The position numbers were made by a program, and so were the translations under genes. DNA of 64,000 bases from a bacterium (lineage in GTDB: Bacteria; Oederibacteriota; PGYV01). Of the stretch, positions 41,955 to 51,000 are shown in pieces. Numbering within the stretch: the first letter of the stretch is position 1; every line of letters starts with the position of its first letter. Under the pieces are notes generated by a model that saw only the letters and a list, made by a program, of their open reading frames with translations, was not told the origin of the DNA and did no database searches. The stretch covers positions 62,001 to 126,000 of the forward strand of contig JAKQNO010000071.1 in NCBI GenBank assembly GCA_029565735.1, read 5' to 3'.

Positions 41955-43286
41955 TTACGCGCGTTTGCTTGCGGCTTTAACAAACAAATCAATTTCAGAT
42001 ACCGCCGTATTTTCCGTGGCATTCATGATAACAGTGTTTTTATCCTGCGGGTAAAAACACGAAGCCGGAAGCCCCGCGATAAAACCTTCCGATGCCATTT
42101 CGCTAACGAATACCTTCGCGTCTTTTTTAAGCTTTACCGGAAATTCATTGAAAGTGGCTCCGTTGGGTATTTCAAAGCCCGGTATTGATGCCAGTTTGCT
42201 TTTTAAATACTCCGCTCTTTCAAGGTTTATAAGGGCAAGTTTTTTAAAGCCCTCTTTTCCCATTAACGACAGAAACACAACAGCCCGCAGCGCGCATAGC
42301 GCCTGATTGCTGCAGATGTTGGAAGTGGCCTTTTCCCTTTTTATGTGCTGCTCCCTTGCCTGAAGCGTAAGCACGTAAACCGTGCGCCCTTCTTTATCCG
42401 TGGTTTCGCCCACTATCCTGCCGGGTATTTTTCTCATAAATTTTTTGTTTACAGCCATTATGCCAAGGTAAGGCCCGCCGAATGAAAGCGGCTGCCCCAA
42501 AGACTGCCCTTCTGCCACCGCGATATCCGCGCCCATTTCCGCGGGCGTCTTTAAAATTCCAAGCGATACCGGGTAAAAAGATAATATGGATGCAGCCCCC
42601 TGTTTTGCCGCCTGCGCGAACACGGAAGTGTAATCATTTACAAAACCGTAAAAATTGGGGTTCTGCGCGACAACCGCGGCCGTGTCATTATCTATCATGG
42701 CCGCAAGCGCCTTTAAATCTGTACGGCCGTTTACTGCCGGCGCTTCAACAAATTCCACACCGATATTTTTCGCGTGTGTTTTTACCATTTTAATATGCAG
42801 CGGATTGACTCCGCCATCAATGATGACTTTCTTTTTTTTACTTCCGCGGAAAGCCATGTTAACGGCTTCATATATCGCTGTGCCGCCGTCATATAAAGAT
42901 GCATTTGAAAGTTCCATTCCCGTAATACCGGATATCATGGACTGGTATTCAAAAACCGCCCTTAAAGTGCCCTGCGACGCTTCCGGCTGATAAGGCGTGT
43001 AAGCGGTGTAAAATTCCGCGCGCGAACTTATGGTGTCCACAGCCGCGGGGATAAAGTGGTCGTAATAGCCGCCGCCAATAAAAGACGCCGTAAAAGTTGT
43101 GTTCTTTGAAGCAAGTTCCTGCATTTCATTTAATGCTTCATATTCGGTTATACCTTTTGGAAGGTTAAAAGATTTTGCGCGAAGTTCCGGCGTAATATCG
43201 GAAAAAAGCGATTCTATCGTGGGGGCTCCCGCCGCCTGCAGCATTTCTTTTATTTCAGATTCTGTATGCGGGGTAAAACCTGCCAT
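41955..43286 (-). CDS. gcvPA: Glycine dehydrogenase (decarboxylating) subunit 1
   Basis: 443 residues. FTPHTESEIKEML at the start, GGGYYDHFIPAAVD, YTPYQPEASQGTLRAVFE and GQSLGQPLSFGGPYLG are hallmark blocks of the N-terminal P-protein half. It has no PLP lysine, as expected. One-base overlap with the gcvH stop indicates coupling. Confidence 0.96.
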   Translation of the reverse strand: MAGFTPHTESEIKEMLQAAGAPTIESLFSDITPELRAKSFNLPKGITEYEALNEMQELASKNTTFTASFIGGGYYDHFIPAAVDTISSRAEFYTAYTPYQPEASQGTLRAVFEYQSMISGITGMELSNASLYDGGTAIYEAVNMAFRGSKKKKVIIDGGVNPLHIKMVKTHAKNIGVEFVEAPAVNGRTDLKALAAMIDNDTAAVVAQNPNFYGFVNDYTSVFAQAAKQGAASILSFYPVSLGILKTPAEMGADIAVAEGQSLGQPLSFGGPYLGIMAVNKKFMRKIPGRIVGETTDKEGRTVYVLTLQAREQHIKREKATSNICSNQALCALRAVVFLSLMGKEGFKKLALINLERAEYLKSKLASIPGFEIPNGATFNEFPVKLKKDAKVFVSEMASEGFIAGLPASCFYPQDKNTVIMNATENTAVSEIDLFVKAASKRA

Positions 43287-43672
43287 TATTCAAGGCCTTC
43301 AAGGTATTTTTTATATGCCGCCGCGTCTAAAAGGTTTTTTGTCTCTGACGCGTCTGAAATTTCCAGTTCCGCTATCCACCCTTTTTCAAAAGGCGAAGAA
43401 TTAATCAAGCCGGGGTTGTCTTCCAGTTCTCCGTTAAAACCGATTACTTTTCCGGATACCGGCGAATAAATATCGGACGCGGCTTTCACGGATTCTATTC
43501 CGGTTATTACGCCGAACTGCTTTACGTTAAACCCCTTTTCAGGCGGTTCGCAGAAAGTAATGTCCCCAAGTTTGTGCTGCGCGTAATCCGTGATTCCTAT
43601 TTTCGCTTTCTTTCCGTCAATTTTTACCCATTCGTGTTCTTTTGTGTAAAAATAACCTTCAGTTACGTTCAT
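43286..43672 (-). CDS. gcvH: Glycine cleavage system H protein
   Basis: 128 residues. The lipoylated lysine is K63 in GVITGIESVKAASDIYSPV; the C-terminus has the usual LLDAAAYKKYLEG. It carries the aminomethyl group between P and T proteins. Confidence 0.96.
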   Translation of the reverse strand: MNVTEGYFYTKEHEWVKIDGKKAKIGITDYAQHKLGDITFCEPPEKGFNVKQFGVITGIESVKAASDIYSPVSGKVIGFNGELEDNPGLINSSPFEKGWIAELEISDASETKNLLDAAAYKKYLEGLE

Positions 43673-43699
43673 CGTACCCTCCTGATAATTATTGAATTA

Positions 43700-44794
43700 T
43701 TATAGTTTCATCCTTATTGATTCGCTTTTTAAAAAAGGCATCTGAACAACCGTTGCGGATGCCGTGCCCCTTCCAAGGTCTATTTCAAATACCGTCCCGA
43801 TTTCCGCGGACTGCGGCTTTACGTATCCCATTCCTATTCCGCAGTTTAAGTGGGGCGAAAACACGCCGCTTGATACAGTGCCGATTGCGGAGCCGTTTTT
43901 TACTATGGAAGAACTGTGCCTTGGAGTCCTTCTTCCGTCTATTTTAAATCCGCACAGCTTTTTTTCAACTCCGCCGTCTTTCTGTTTTACAAGCGCGGCT
44001 TTGCCGGTAAACTCTTTTTCAAAATCAATAAATTTTTCCATTCCGGCTTCAACAGGCGTGATTTCTTCCGTCAGTTCATCGCCGTACAGCGGAAGCCCGG
44101 CTTCTGACCTTAATATGTCGCGGCTTCCAAGCCCCGCGGGCGCCGCGCCGTTTTTAATCGCTTCGTTCCAGAAAGCAAGCGCGTTTTTATTGTCCAGGTA
44201 AACTTCAAAACCAAGTTCGCCCGTGTATCCGGTCCTGCTTATTATCCTGTCTTCGCCCAATAACGGAAATTTCTTAAAGGTAAAATATTTAAGTTCGGCA
44301 AGGCCGGTGCCTGCAATCTTTTTCATTACGTCGTATGCCTTGGGCCCCTGCACGTCAAACTTGGCAACGCCGGCGGAAATGTTTTCAATAAAAGCGGAGG
44401 AAGACAGGCGTGACTTTATGGTTTCATAATCGCGCGATTCATTGGACGCGTTTACAACTATCATCCATTCGTCGCTTTTTATCCTGTAGACTATAAGGTC
44501 GTCAATTACGGTCCCGTTTTCATTTAACAGAAAACCGTATTTGCAGGAACCTTCTTTTATCTTTGTGACAGGCACGGTAATTGCCATGTCAAGCGAGCAG
44601 TTTTCCGGGTTTTCTTTTACGATAATTTCGCCCATGTGGCTTATGTCAAAAATTGAACATCCGGTGCGGGTTATTTTTGTCTCTTCAATAATGGATCCGT
44701 AATGGATTGGCATGCAGTATCCGGCAAAAGGCGCCATAAGCGCGTTTAACCTTACGTGTTCATCAAATAATGGTGTTTTTTTATCGTCAGCCAT
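43700..44794 (-). CDS. gcvT: Aminomethyltransferase (glycine cleavage T protein)
   Basis: 364 residues. MPIHYGSIIEETKITRTGCS (start), CSIFDISHMGEI, and GLGSRDILRSEAGLPLYG are diagnostic. It transfers the methylene group to tetrahydrofolate. First gene of gcvT-gcvH-gcvPA-gcvPB-lipM-lipA; no dihydrolipoamide dehydrogenase gene is in the window. No glycine riboswitch is visible upstream; there is an ordinary promoter instead. Confidence 0.95.
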   Translation of the reverse strand: MADDKKTPLFDEHVRLNALMAPFAGYCMPIHYGSIIEETKITRTGCSIFDISHMGEIIVKENPENCSLDMAITVPVTKIKEGSCKYGFLLNENGTVIDDLIVYRIKSDEWMIVVNASNESRDYETIKSRLSSSAFIENISAGVAKFDVQGPKAYDVMKKIAGTGLAELKYFTFKKFPLLGEDRIISRTGYTGELGFEVYLDNKNALAFWNEAIKNGAAPAGLGSRDILRSEAGLPLYGDELTEEITPVEAGMEKFIDFEKEFTGKAALVKQKDGGVEKKLCGFKIDGRRTPRHSSSIVKNGSAIGTVSSGVFSPHLNCGIGMGYVKPQSAEIGTVFEIDLGRGTASATVVQMPFLKSESIRMKL

Positions 44795-44828
44795 GTGAAT
44801 TTAACCGCCTTTAAAATTAAGATACGCT

Positions 44829-44857
44829 ATTTTATAACAGGGCGGAGTACGCGTCAA
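44829..44857 (-). promoter_or_regulatory. Promoter of the gcv operon
   Basis: TTGACG (44852-44857), 17-nt spacer, TAAAAT (44829-44834) on the minus strand, ~35 nt before the gcvT start with AGGCGG as ribosome-binding site. Confidence 0.6.
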
Positions 44858-44863
44858 GAAATA

Positions 44864-44901
44864 AAAAAACCGTTAATACAAATTTGTATTAACGGTTTTT
44901 T
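44864..44901. terminator. Perfect 38-bp inverted repeat, terminator-like
   Basis: Loopless palindrome AAAAACCGTTAATACAAA/TTTGTATTAACGGTTTTT between the gcv promoter and the repeat pair to the right. It ends no recognised gene; it may shield the gcv promoter or end a transcript from the repeat region. Confidence 0.6.
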
Positions 44902-44924
44902 ATGTGCCGCCGTTCTTTTTTGGT

Positions 44925-45157
44925 GTGTGCCCGCTTTCGCGGACAACATGATATAAGGGGGTATATTGTTAGGAAAGATACGGCGACACTATATTTTCCG
45001 GCAGAATTTAAAGCCGCTTTTTCCCGAAACGCTTTTTTGAATTTTATACATTTCATTAAGGGTACAGAAAGTGTCGCCGCCCATTTTCTAAGGCGTGTGC
45101 CGCTTTCGCGGCATTGATATAAGGGGGTATATCTTAGAGGAGTGAGGCGACGACACT
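44925..45157. repeat. Direct repeat pair with internal dyads in gene-free region
   Basis: Copies at 44925-44990 and 45095-45157 share GTGTGCC, the hairpin CCGCTTTCGCGG, GATATAAGGGGGTATAT and end in GGCGACACT/CGACGACACT. An inverted AGTGTCGCCG lies between them (45070-45079). A 109-codon minus-strand frame across it looks accidental. Function unknown. Confidence 0.55.
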
Positions 45158-45558
45158 TGCTGCACCTGTATAGTTTATATTGACATTTAAATGAGCTCCC
45201 CGCAAAAAACGAAACCAATTATAAATATTATACTTATTTATTCTGCATAATCAAGTTTTTTTGTCAGATTTTTTATTTTTTTTTACATTTTTGTAACAAT
45301 TACAATTTTTCGCCTTTATTTTAAAGGATTTATTGAATTTGTAAATAATTTGTCATAAATGTCTTGCTTATTTTATTCTTCCGCCCTGTTAAACCATGAT
45401 ATTATTGTTTGGCCCGGATTAGTGCCCCTGTTTATTAAAACCACATATTTAAATATTGCATTAAAATTAATTTTTCAAAGTATAAAATACAGGTGATGTA
45501 AATCACATAATATTTTTGCCCATATATGTAAAATTATAAAAAATATTCAGGGGGATTT
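45158..45558. promoter_or_regulatory. AT-rich upstream region with CRP/FNR-like site
   Basis: Strongly AT-rich 400 bp before the plus-strand lipoprotein gene. At 45493-45506 lies GTGATGTAAATCAC, a perfect 4-bp-arm dyad with 6-nt centre similar to CRP/FNR-family sites (TGTGA-N6-TCACA). The gene has GGGGGA at about 45550 as ribosome-binding site. No -10/-35 pair is clear. Confidence 0.4.
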
Positions 45559-46803
45559 ATGAGACGAATAGCAGTAATACTTTTAACATTTATGCTTTTA
45601 GTATTAATTATTTCATGTGCGGGAAAAAGAAATCCAACAGCACCTTCAATTGAACAGCCTGCAACTGCGTCCGGCACATATACGCCGACAGTAGTAATAA
45701 CTGCAACTTACACATCAACAACAGCCGTTACTGCCACTTATACTTCGTCACCTGTTGTTACTTCAACCAACACTTCATCGCCTGTTCTTTCCGCGACAAA
45801 TACCTTTACAACAGCCGTCACAGCAACTAATACCTCTTCATCTGTTGTTACTCCAACTATTACCCCGTCACCAATTATTACAGCCACTGTTACCACAACT
45901 AAAATTATTACTGCCACTATTACCCCGTCGCCAACTCTTACATCCACTGCCACCTCAACAAAAATTATTACAGCCACCAATACCGTTACCATTACATCAA
46001 CCGCCACAGCAACACAGACCGCAACCATTACAATCAGCGTGTCGGTTTCCCCCACATTGAATGCCACGCCGCCCGCTGCCACGGTTAAGATTATTTCCAT
46101 TCATCACAGCACGGGACAGCACTGGCTGGAATCAGGATACGGAGGCCTTGGCACAGCCTTAAACGCGAATAATTATTTCGTAAGCGATACAAATTACGGG
46201 TGGTCTGCCCCGGGATATGACCAGGGAAGTTATACAGATACAACTGACTGGCAAAACTGGTTCAGGGACGAAGTCATGCCTTTTGTATTTACTGAAAATA
46301 ATAATTCCTGTTATACAAACACGATAAACGAACCGGCGGGAGAAAACGAAATAATAATGTTTAAGTCGTGCTTTCCAAACAGCGAAGTCGGCAGTGAAAT
46401 AACGGATGAACAGGCAATTTATAACAGTTTGCTTACTTACATGGCCGGCCATACCGACAAGCTGTTTATACTTATCATACCGCCGCCAATGCAGTTTATA
46501 TCTGACCCCGCGGCAACAAGGGTGCTTTCAAACTGGCTTTATGACAGGCAGAACGGCTGGCTTAAAAATTATACACACGGAAACGTTTATGCTTATGACT
46601 ATTACAACGTGCTGACGCATCAGGATAACCACCACAGGCTGGTAAACGGCGTTGAAAGCCATGAAGTAAATAACGCGCAGAATACTCTTTATTACCCCAC
46701 AAATTCCGGCGATGATCACCCGACAGTTGAAGGCCAGGAAAAAGCCACGTCCGAATTTCTTCCGCTTCTTAACGCGTGGTACAGGCAGTGGAAAGGGCTG
46801 TAA
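45559..46803 (+). CDS. Lipoprotein with Thr-rich stalk and SGNH-hydrolase-like domain
   Basis: 414 residues. Lipobox IISCA (Cys20). Residues ~35-165 are a Thr/Ser/Pro stalk of repeated TATNTSS/VVTPTITPSP-type units. The C-terminal domain (~170-414) has IHHSTGQHWLESGYGGLG, DWQNWFRDEV, IIMFKSCFPNS and a late DDHPTVEGQEKAT. The last block resembles the DxxH catalytic block of SGNH esterases, but the usual GDS serine is replaced by IHHST, so activity is uncertain. Likely a surface enzyme held off the membrane by its stalk. Confidence 0.68.
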   Translation: MRRIAVILLTFMLLVLIISCAGKRNPTAPSIEQPATASGTYTPTVVITATYTSTTAVTATYTSSPVVTSTNTSSPVLSATNTFTTAVTATNTSSSVVTPTITPSPIITATVTTTKIITATITPSPTLTSTATSTKIITATNTVTITSTATATQTATITISVSVSPTLNATPPAATVKIISIHHSTGQHWLESGYGGLGTALNANNYFVSDTNYGWSAPGYDQGSYTDTTDWQNWFRDEVMPFVFTENNNSCYTNTINEPAGENEIIMFKSCFPNSEVGSEITDEQAIYNSLLTYMAGHTDKLFILIIPPPMQFISDPAATRVLSNWLYDRQNGWLKNYTHGNVYAYDYYNVLTHQDNHHRLVNGVESHEVNNAQNTLYYPTNSGDDHPTVEGQEKATSEFLPLLNAWYRQWKGL

Positions 46804-46871
46804 ACCGCAGTTAACGTTTTAACCTGCACCCGTATTTGAACCGGTTTTAATAACCAATTACATACCAAATA

Positions 46872-46909
46872 AAAAAGCCCTTTGGCCTAAAAAACCAAAG
46901 GGCTTTTTT
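46872..46909. terminator. Bidirectional intrinsic terminator
   Basis: Stem AAAAAGCCCTTTGG / CCAAAGGGCTTTTTT with a 9-nt loop, with A and T runs on both sides. It separates the plus-strand lipoprotein gene from the minus-strand tmRNA and can end both. Confidence 0.85.
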
Positions 46910-46914
46910 ATTTT

Positions 46915-47255
46915 TGGTGGAGGCGGTGGGATTTGAACCCACGTCCAGACCTGCTTTAGCAAGGGCGCTACATGCTTGTTCCGGAATTTAGATTCGCTTT
47001 GCGGGCTTCTCCGGACAGAATACCGCAAAGCTACCTTCCCTGAATCTTAGCTTCTGAACCGGGATTAGAGTTCAAAAGAGCAGCCTACTGTTGGTCCGCC
47101 GCATCTCCCCGTAGGCAAAGAAGGTGAGACGGTGCCGCATTAAGCAGCTAAAGCGTAGTTATTGTCGTTTATACTGTTCCACATTATTAACGAGGCTGTG
47201 GGACCTCGGCATGCTCCCTGTACCTACACGAGACCTGTCGAAACCGGTCGCCCCC
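46915..47255 (-). ncRNA. ssrA: tmRNA (transfer-messenger RNA)
   Basis: 341 nt. The 5' end GGGGGCGACCGGTTTCGACA and the 3' end GGTTCAAATCCCACC plus GCCTCCACCA form the alanyl-tRNA-like domain, with encoded CCA and a T-loop. The tag frame at 47140-47172 reads I/N-D-N-N-Y-A-L-A-A-stop, very close to the common ANDENYALAA tag. Pseudoknots are plausible on either side. The tmRNA rescues stalled ribosomes together with SmpB, whose gene is 316 bp upstream on the same strand. Confidence 0.96.
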
Positions 47256-47298
47256 AAAAACTGTTAATTCACCCTGACAGGACGAATAAACAGTTTTT
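47256..47298 (-). terminator. Hairpin directly abutting the tmRNA 5' end
   Basis: 15-bp stem (47256-47270 with 47284-47298, one mismatch) with a 13-nt loop; in the minus direction it ends TTTTT exactly where the mature tmRNA starts. It may terminate smpB transcription or be a processing signal for pre-tmRNA. Confidence 0.5.
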
Positions 47299-47571
47299 AG
47301 GAATGTGTGAGTGTTACACTTTTAAAGAACCTTTTAACTGACACTACAAAACCACGCACCCTAAAGGGTGCGGTTACCGGAACAAAAACAAAATACCGGA
47401 CAGCGCAGGAGCGCTGTCCCTGCGAAAACAATACAATTATACCATAAAAATATAAACACGCGGGCTGAAGACCCGCGTCTACCAGACCTTACTGCAAGAA
47501 CAAAAAAAATATTAATTTTCAATACGGTTTTTATTTATGGGATATGGGATTACAGTTTATGGGATAGTATT
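47299..47571. repeat. Repeat-filled region between tmRNA and smpB
   Basis: Contains CGCACCCTAAAGGGTGCG (about 47363-47380), a dyad CAGCGCAGGAGCGCTG (47401-47416), the stem-loop CGCGGGCTGAAGACCCGCG (47459-47477) with TCTACCA, and an inverted copy of the 35-bp CCCATAT element (47533-47567). No gene. Confidence 0.65.
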
Positions 47572-48024
47572 TTACAGGTTTATCTTGTACCTTGCTTCTT
47601 CCCTCTGCAGGTCGCGTTTTTTGATTGTTTCGCGCTTGTCAAAAGCCTGCTTGCCTTTTGCCAGCCCTATTTCCACCTTTGCCTTGCCCTTCTTAAAATA
47701 AACCGCAAGCGGCACTATTGTAAGGCCTGCCTTGCTTAGTTTGCCCGCTATCCTGTCTATTTCCTTGCGGTGCATTAAAAGTTTCCTGTCGCGCATTTCC
47801 GGATGGTTGTTTATATTGCCGTGGGAATACGGGCTAATATGGACGTTCATCATTATAAGTTCGCCTTTCATCAGGCGCACAAACCCGTCCTGCAGGTTTA
47901 TCCTGCCGTCGCGGATTGATTTTACTTCCGTGCCTTTTAAGGCGATACCCGCTTCGTATTTTTCCAGGATTTCATAGTTATGAAAGGCCTTCCTGTTCCT
48001 TGCCGCGGCCGATGCGTCCGTCAT
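47572..48024 (-). CDS. smpB: SsrA-binding protein
   Basis: 150 residues. N-terminal RNRKAFHNYEILEKYEAGI, GTEVKSIRDGRINLQDGFV and the C-terminal KGKQAFDKRETIKKRD tail typical of SmpB. It binds the tRNA-like domain of tmRNA, encoded next to it. Its start overlaps the stop of the giant gene upstream (ATGA), so it may be translated from the same mRNA. Confidence 0.96.
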   Translation of the reverse strand: MTDASAAARNRKAFHNYEILEKYEAGIALKGTEVKSIRDGRINLQDGFVRLMKGELIMMNVHISPYSHGNINNHPEMRDRKLLMHRKEIDRIAGKLSKAGLTIVPLAVYFKKGKAKVEIGLAKGKQAFDKRETIKKRDLQREEARYKINL

Positions 48025-51000
48025 TTTACCACCGCGATTTTTGTGCGGAAAGTATCCGCGTTGTTTATCTTAAGTATGCCGTAATATACTCCGCTTATTA
48101 CGGTTGTGCCGTAATTATTTTTACCGTCCCATTCATATTTATACAGTACGCCGCCCGTCAGCGAATCCGCGGAAGCAAGCGTCCTTACCTTTCTGCCTGT
48201 GACGTCAAATATTTCAAGTTTTATCTCCGCGTCTTCAGGTAAAAAGAACTGAAGTGTGGTGGAACGCGTAAGCGGGCTGAACGGGTTTGGATAGTTGTAA
48301 AAACTTGTCTTTAAATCAGACCCTATGGTAAGTATTGAATCGGAAATATAAGGGTACTGCGCGCCGGAAGGTTCGCAGTAAAGCCTTGTCCCGTCAAGTT
48401 TTTCGAATAATAAGGCAGCCTGGTTTTCTATTGAAATATTAAGCCTGCCCGCGGGCGCGCCGCTTAACACATCCATAAAGAATTCAAGGTTTATTGATGA
48501 AGCCGGCGAAATAAGCCTGTCAACCGGCACAAATACGGTTTTGGACGCGCCCCACGCCGTTGATGTAATAAAGCCATCAGCATCGCTTATTATTATGTTT
48601 TCCACCGCGCGGTTATCCTGCGTGCTTATTGTAAGGGTTACGCCCGCAAGCCTGTATTCAGGGCCGCCCGCGTTGGGATTAATTGCCGTCAGCCCAAACA
48701 GCGGTATTCCGCGCGCGCCTTCCCTTACCGTGGCTATTTCATGTTTTATAAAATCTGTAAGCGCAAGGTTGCCGTACGCGCTGACAGTCACCGGTATCGC
48801 GTCAGTTACGGCGTTTGTGTAAACAAAGTTTCTGTCAACCGCGGTCACCGAGTAAAAAAGCCCGGGTTTTAAGAACCTTACCACAAACTGCGCCTCGCCC
48901 GGATCTAAATCCTTGTCTGTGTCGCCAATTGTCCACTGAGGCTGCGATGATACCATTCCCGCAGTGACACCGGTTCCGGATACCATACTCCAGCTGTTCT
49001 GTTCCACCATTCTTACGGTTATTGTAACCGGGCGGCCCGCTTCCTGGACGTCCGGAGCCCCCGTGTATCCCGGCGCGGAGGAGATAAACGACTGCCCCGG
49101 CGCTATTGCAATAATTGATATCAAAGCTGTATTTGTGGGCGTAACCGTTGGGGTTGTTGACATTGTAACAGTCGGGGTTATGGTTTCAGTTACAGTCTGC
49201 GTATTTGTCTGCGTAATTGTCATTGTCACCGAAGAGGTCACTGTTTCCGTGACAGTCTGTGTTACTGTCATGGTCGCGGTTAATGTGGCGGTCTGCGTGA
49301 CTGTCGGTGATGCGGTTAATGTTGAAGTTGTTGTGAATGTGGGCGTGGCTGTTTGGGTCATTGTCTGTGTCACGGTTTGCGTGACAGTCTGCGTTGCTGT
49401 AAGCGTTGCCGAAGGCGTGGCTGTCTGTGTTATTGTCTGCGTTACAGTCCGCGTCGTTGTCTCTGTTACTGTCTGCGTCACGGTTTGTGTCACTGTCTGC
49501 GTTGCCGTCTGTGTGACTGTCTGCGTTGTTGTTTCAGTCACAGTCTGTGTTGCTGTCTGCGTTATTGTCTGCGTTGCTGTCTGTGTGGCTGTTTCTGTTA
49601 TTGTCTGTGTTACTGTATTGGTAATTGTTTCTGTTATGGTCTGCGTAACGGTTTGTGTGACAGTCTGCGTTACAGTCTGTGTGTTTGTTTGTGTTATTGT
49701 TTCGGTTACTGTCTGTGTTGCACTCTGTGTGATTGTTTCTGTTGCTGTCTGCGTTATGGTTTCCGTCACTGTCTGTGTTGCTGTTTGTGTTATTGTTTCT
49801 GTTGCTGTCTGCGTTATGGTTTCTGTGACGGTCTGCGTTATGGTTTCTGTGGCAGTCTGCGTTATGGTTTCTGTTACTGTCCGAGTTATAGTTTCCGTCA
49901 CGGTCTGTGTCATTGTTTCTGTCACTGTCTGCGTGGCAGTTTGGCTTATGGTCTGTGTTGCCGTTTCAGTCACAGTTTCTGTCACTGTCTGCGTCACGGT
50001 TTCGGTTACAGTCTGCGTTGCTGTCTGTGTTACTGTTGACGTGTGCACAAGCACTGACTGCGAATATCCCGACGGCGCAGACGCTGTTACTGCCGCACCC
50101 ATTGCGTTTAATTCCGCGGTAAACGCCTTTACCCCCGCGTCTGATACGGCGCTGAATTTTATTACGTCAAAGTTCGGGTCAGATAAAACATTCCATCCCG
50201 CGCCCGCGTATATTACTTCCACGTCTGCCCCGTTCATTGAAGCAGAGGCGCCCGGATACGCTGTTGACAGCCCGCCTGTTACGCTGACTCCTGCCGGTAT
50301 TTTTATAAGCACGCTTGTTATTGGCCCTTCGTTTCTTGCGCTGATTCTGTATGTGTATCCTGTAAGCTGCCCGAACGCCGTATAATTGGGTTCTATATAC
50401 CCGTAAGCAGAAGGTGTGAACGTGGATGTGGGAGTTGCTGTCTGCGTTATTGTCTGTGTTACGGTCTGCGTCGGGGTCTGCGTGATTGTTTCAGTTGCCG
50501 TCTGCGTTATTGTTTCTGTTGCTGTACGGGTTATGGTTTCAGTTACGGTCTGCGTTGCCGTCTGTGTGATTGTTTCTGTGACCGTCTGTGTTGTACTCTG
50601 TGTTATTGTCTCTGTTGCTGTACGGGTTATGGTTTCAGTTGCTGTCTGCGTTGCAGTCTGTGTGATTGTTTCTGTTGCTGTCTGTGTAACGCTCTGTGTT
50701 ATTGTCTCTGTTGCTGTGCGGGTTATGGTTTCAGTTACGGTCTGCGTTGCTGTCTGTGTGATTGTTTCTGTGACCGTCTGTGTTGCACTCTGTGTTATTG
50801 TCTCTGTTGCTGTACGGGTTATGGTTTCAGTTATGGTCTGCGTTGCTGTCTGTGTTACAGTCTGCGTCACAGTCTGCGTTGCCGTCCGTGTTACGGTTTC
50901 TGTGACGGTCTGCGTTGAGGTTTGCGTGACTGTCTGTGTGTTGGTTTGCGTCACTGTCTGCGTCACGGTTTCGGTTACAGTCTGAGTTGCTGTCTGTGTT

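Noticed and set aside
44795..44863. Possible glycine riboswitch before gcvT
   Set aside because: No conserved glycine aptamer core is visible and the space between promoter and start is only ~35 nt.
44889..45218. 109-codon minus-strand frame
   Set aside because: It runs across the direct repeats and the 38-bp palindrome, has unusual composition and no ribosome-binding site; probably accidental.
48964..50985. Long plus-strand frames rich in VTVCVTVCVAV
   Set aside because: They are the exact antisense of the Thr-rich 12-bp repeats of the giant minus-strand gene; no start context and no plausible protein.
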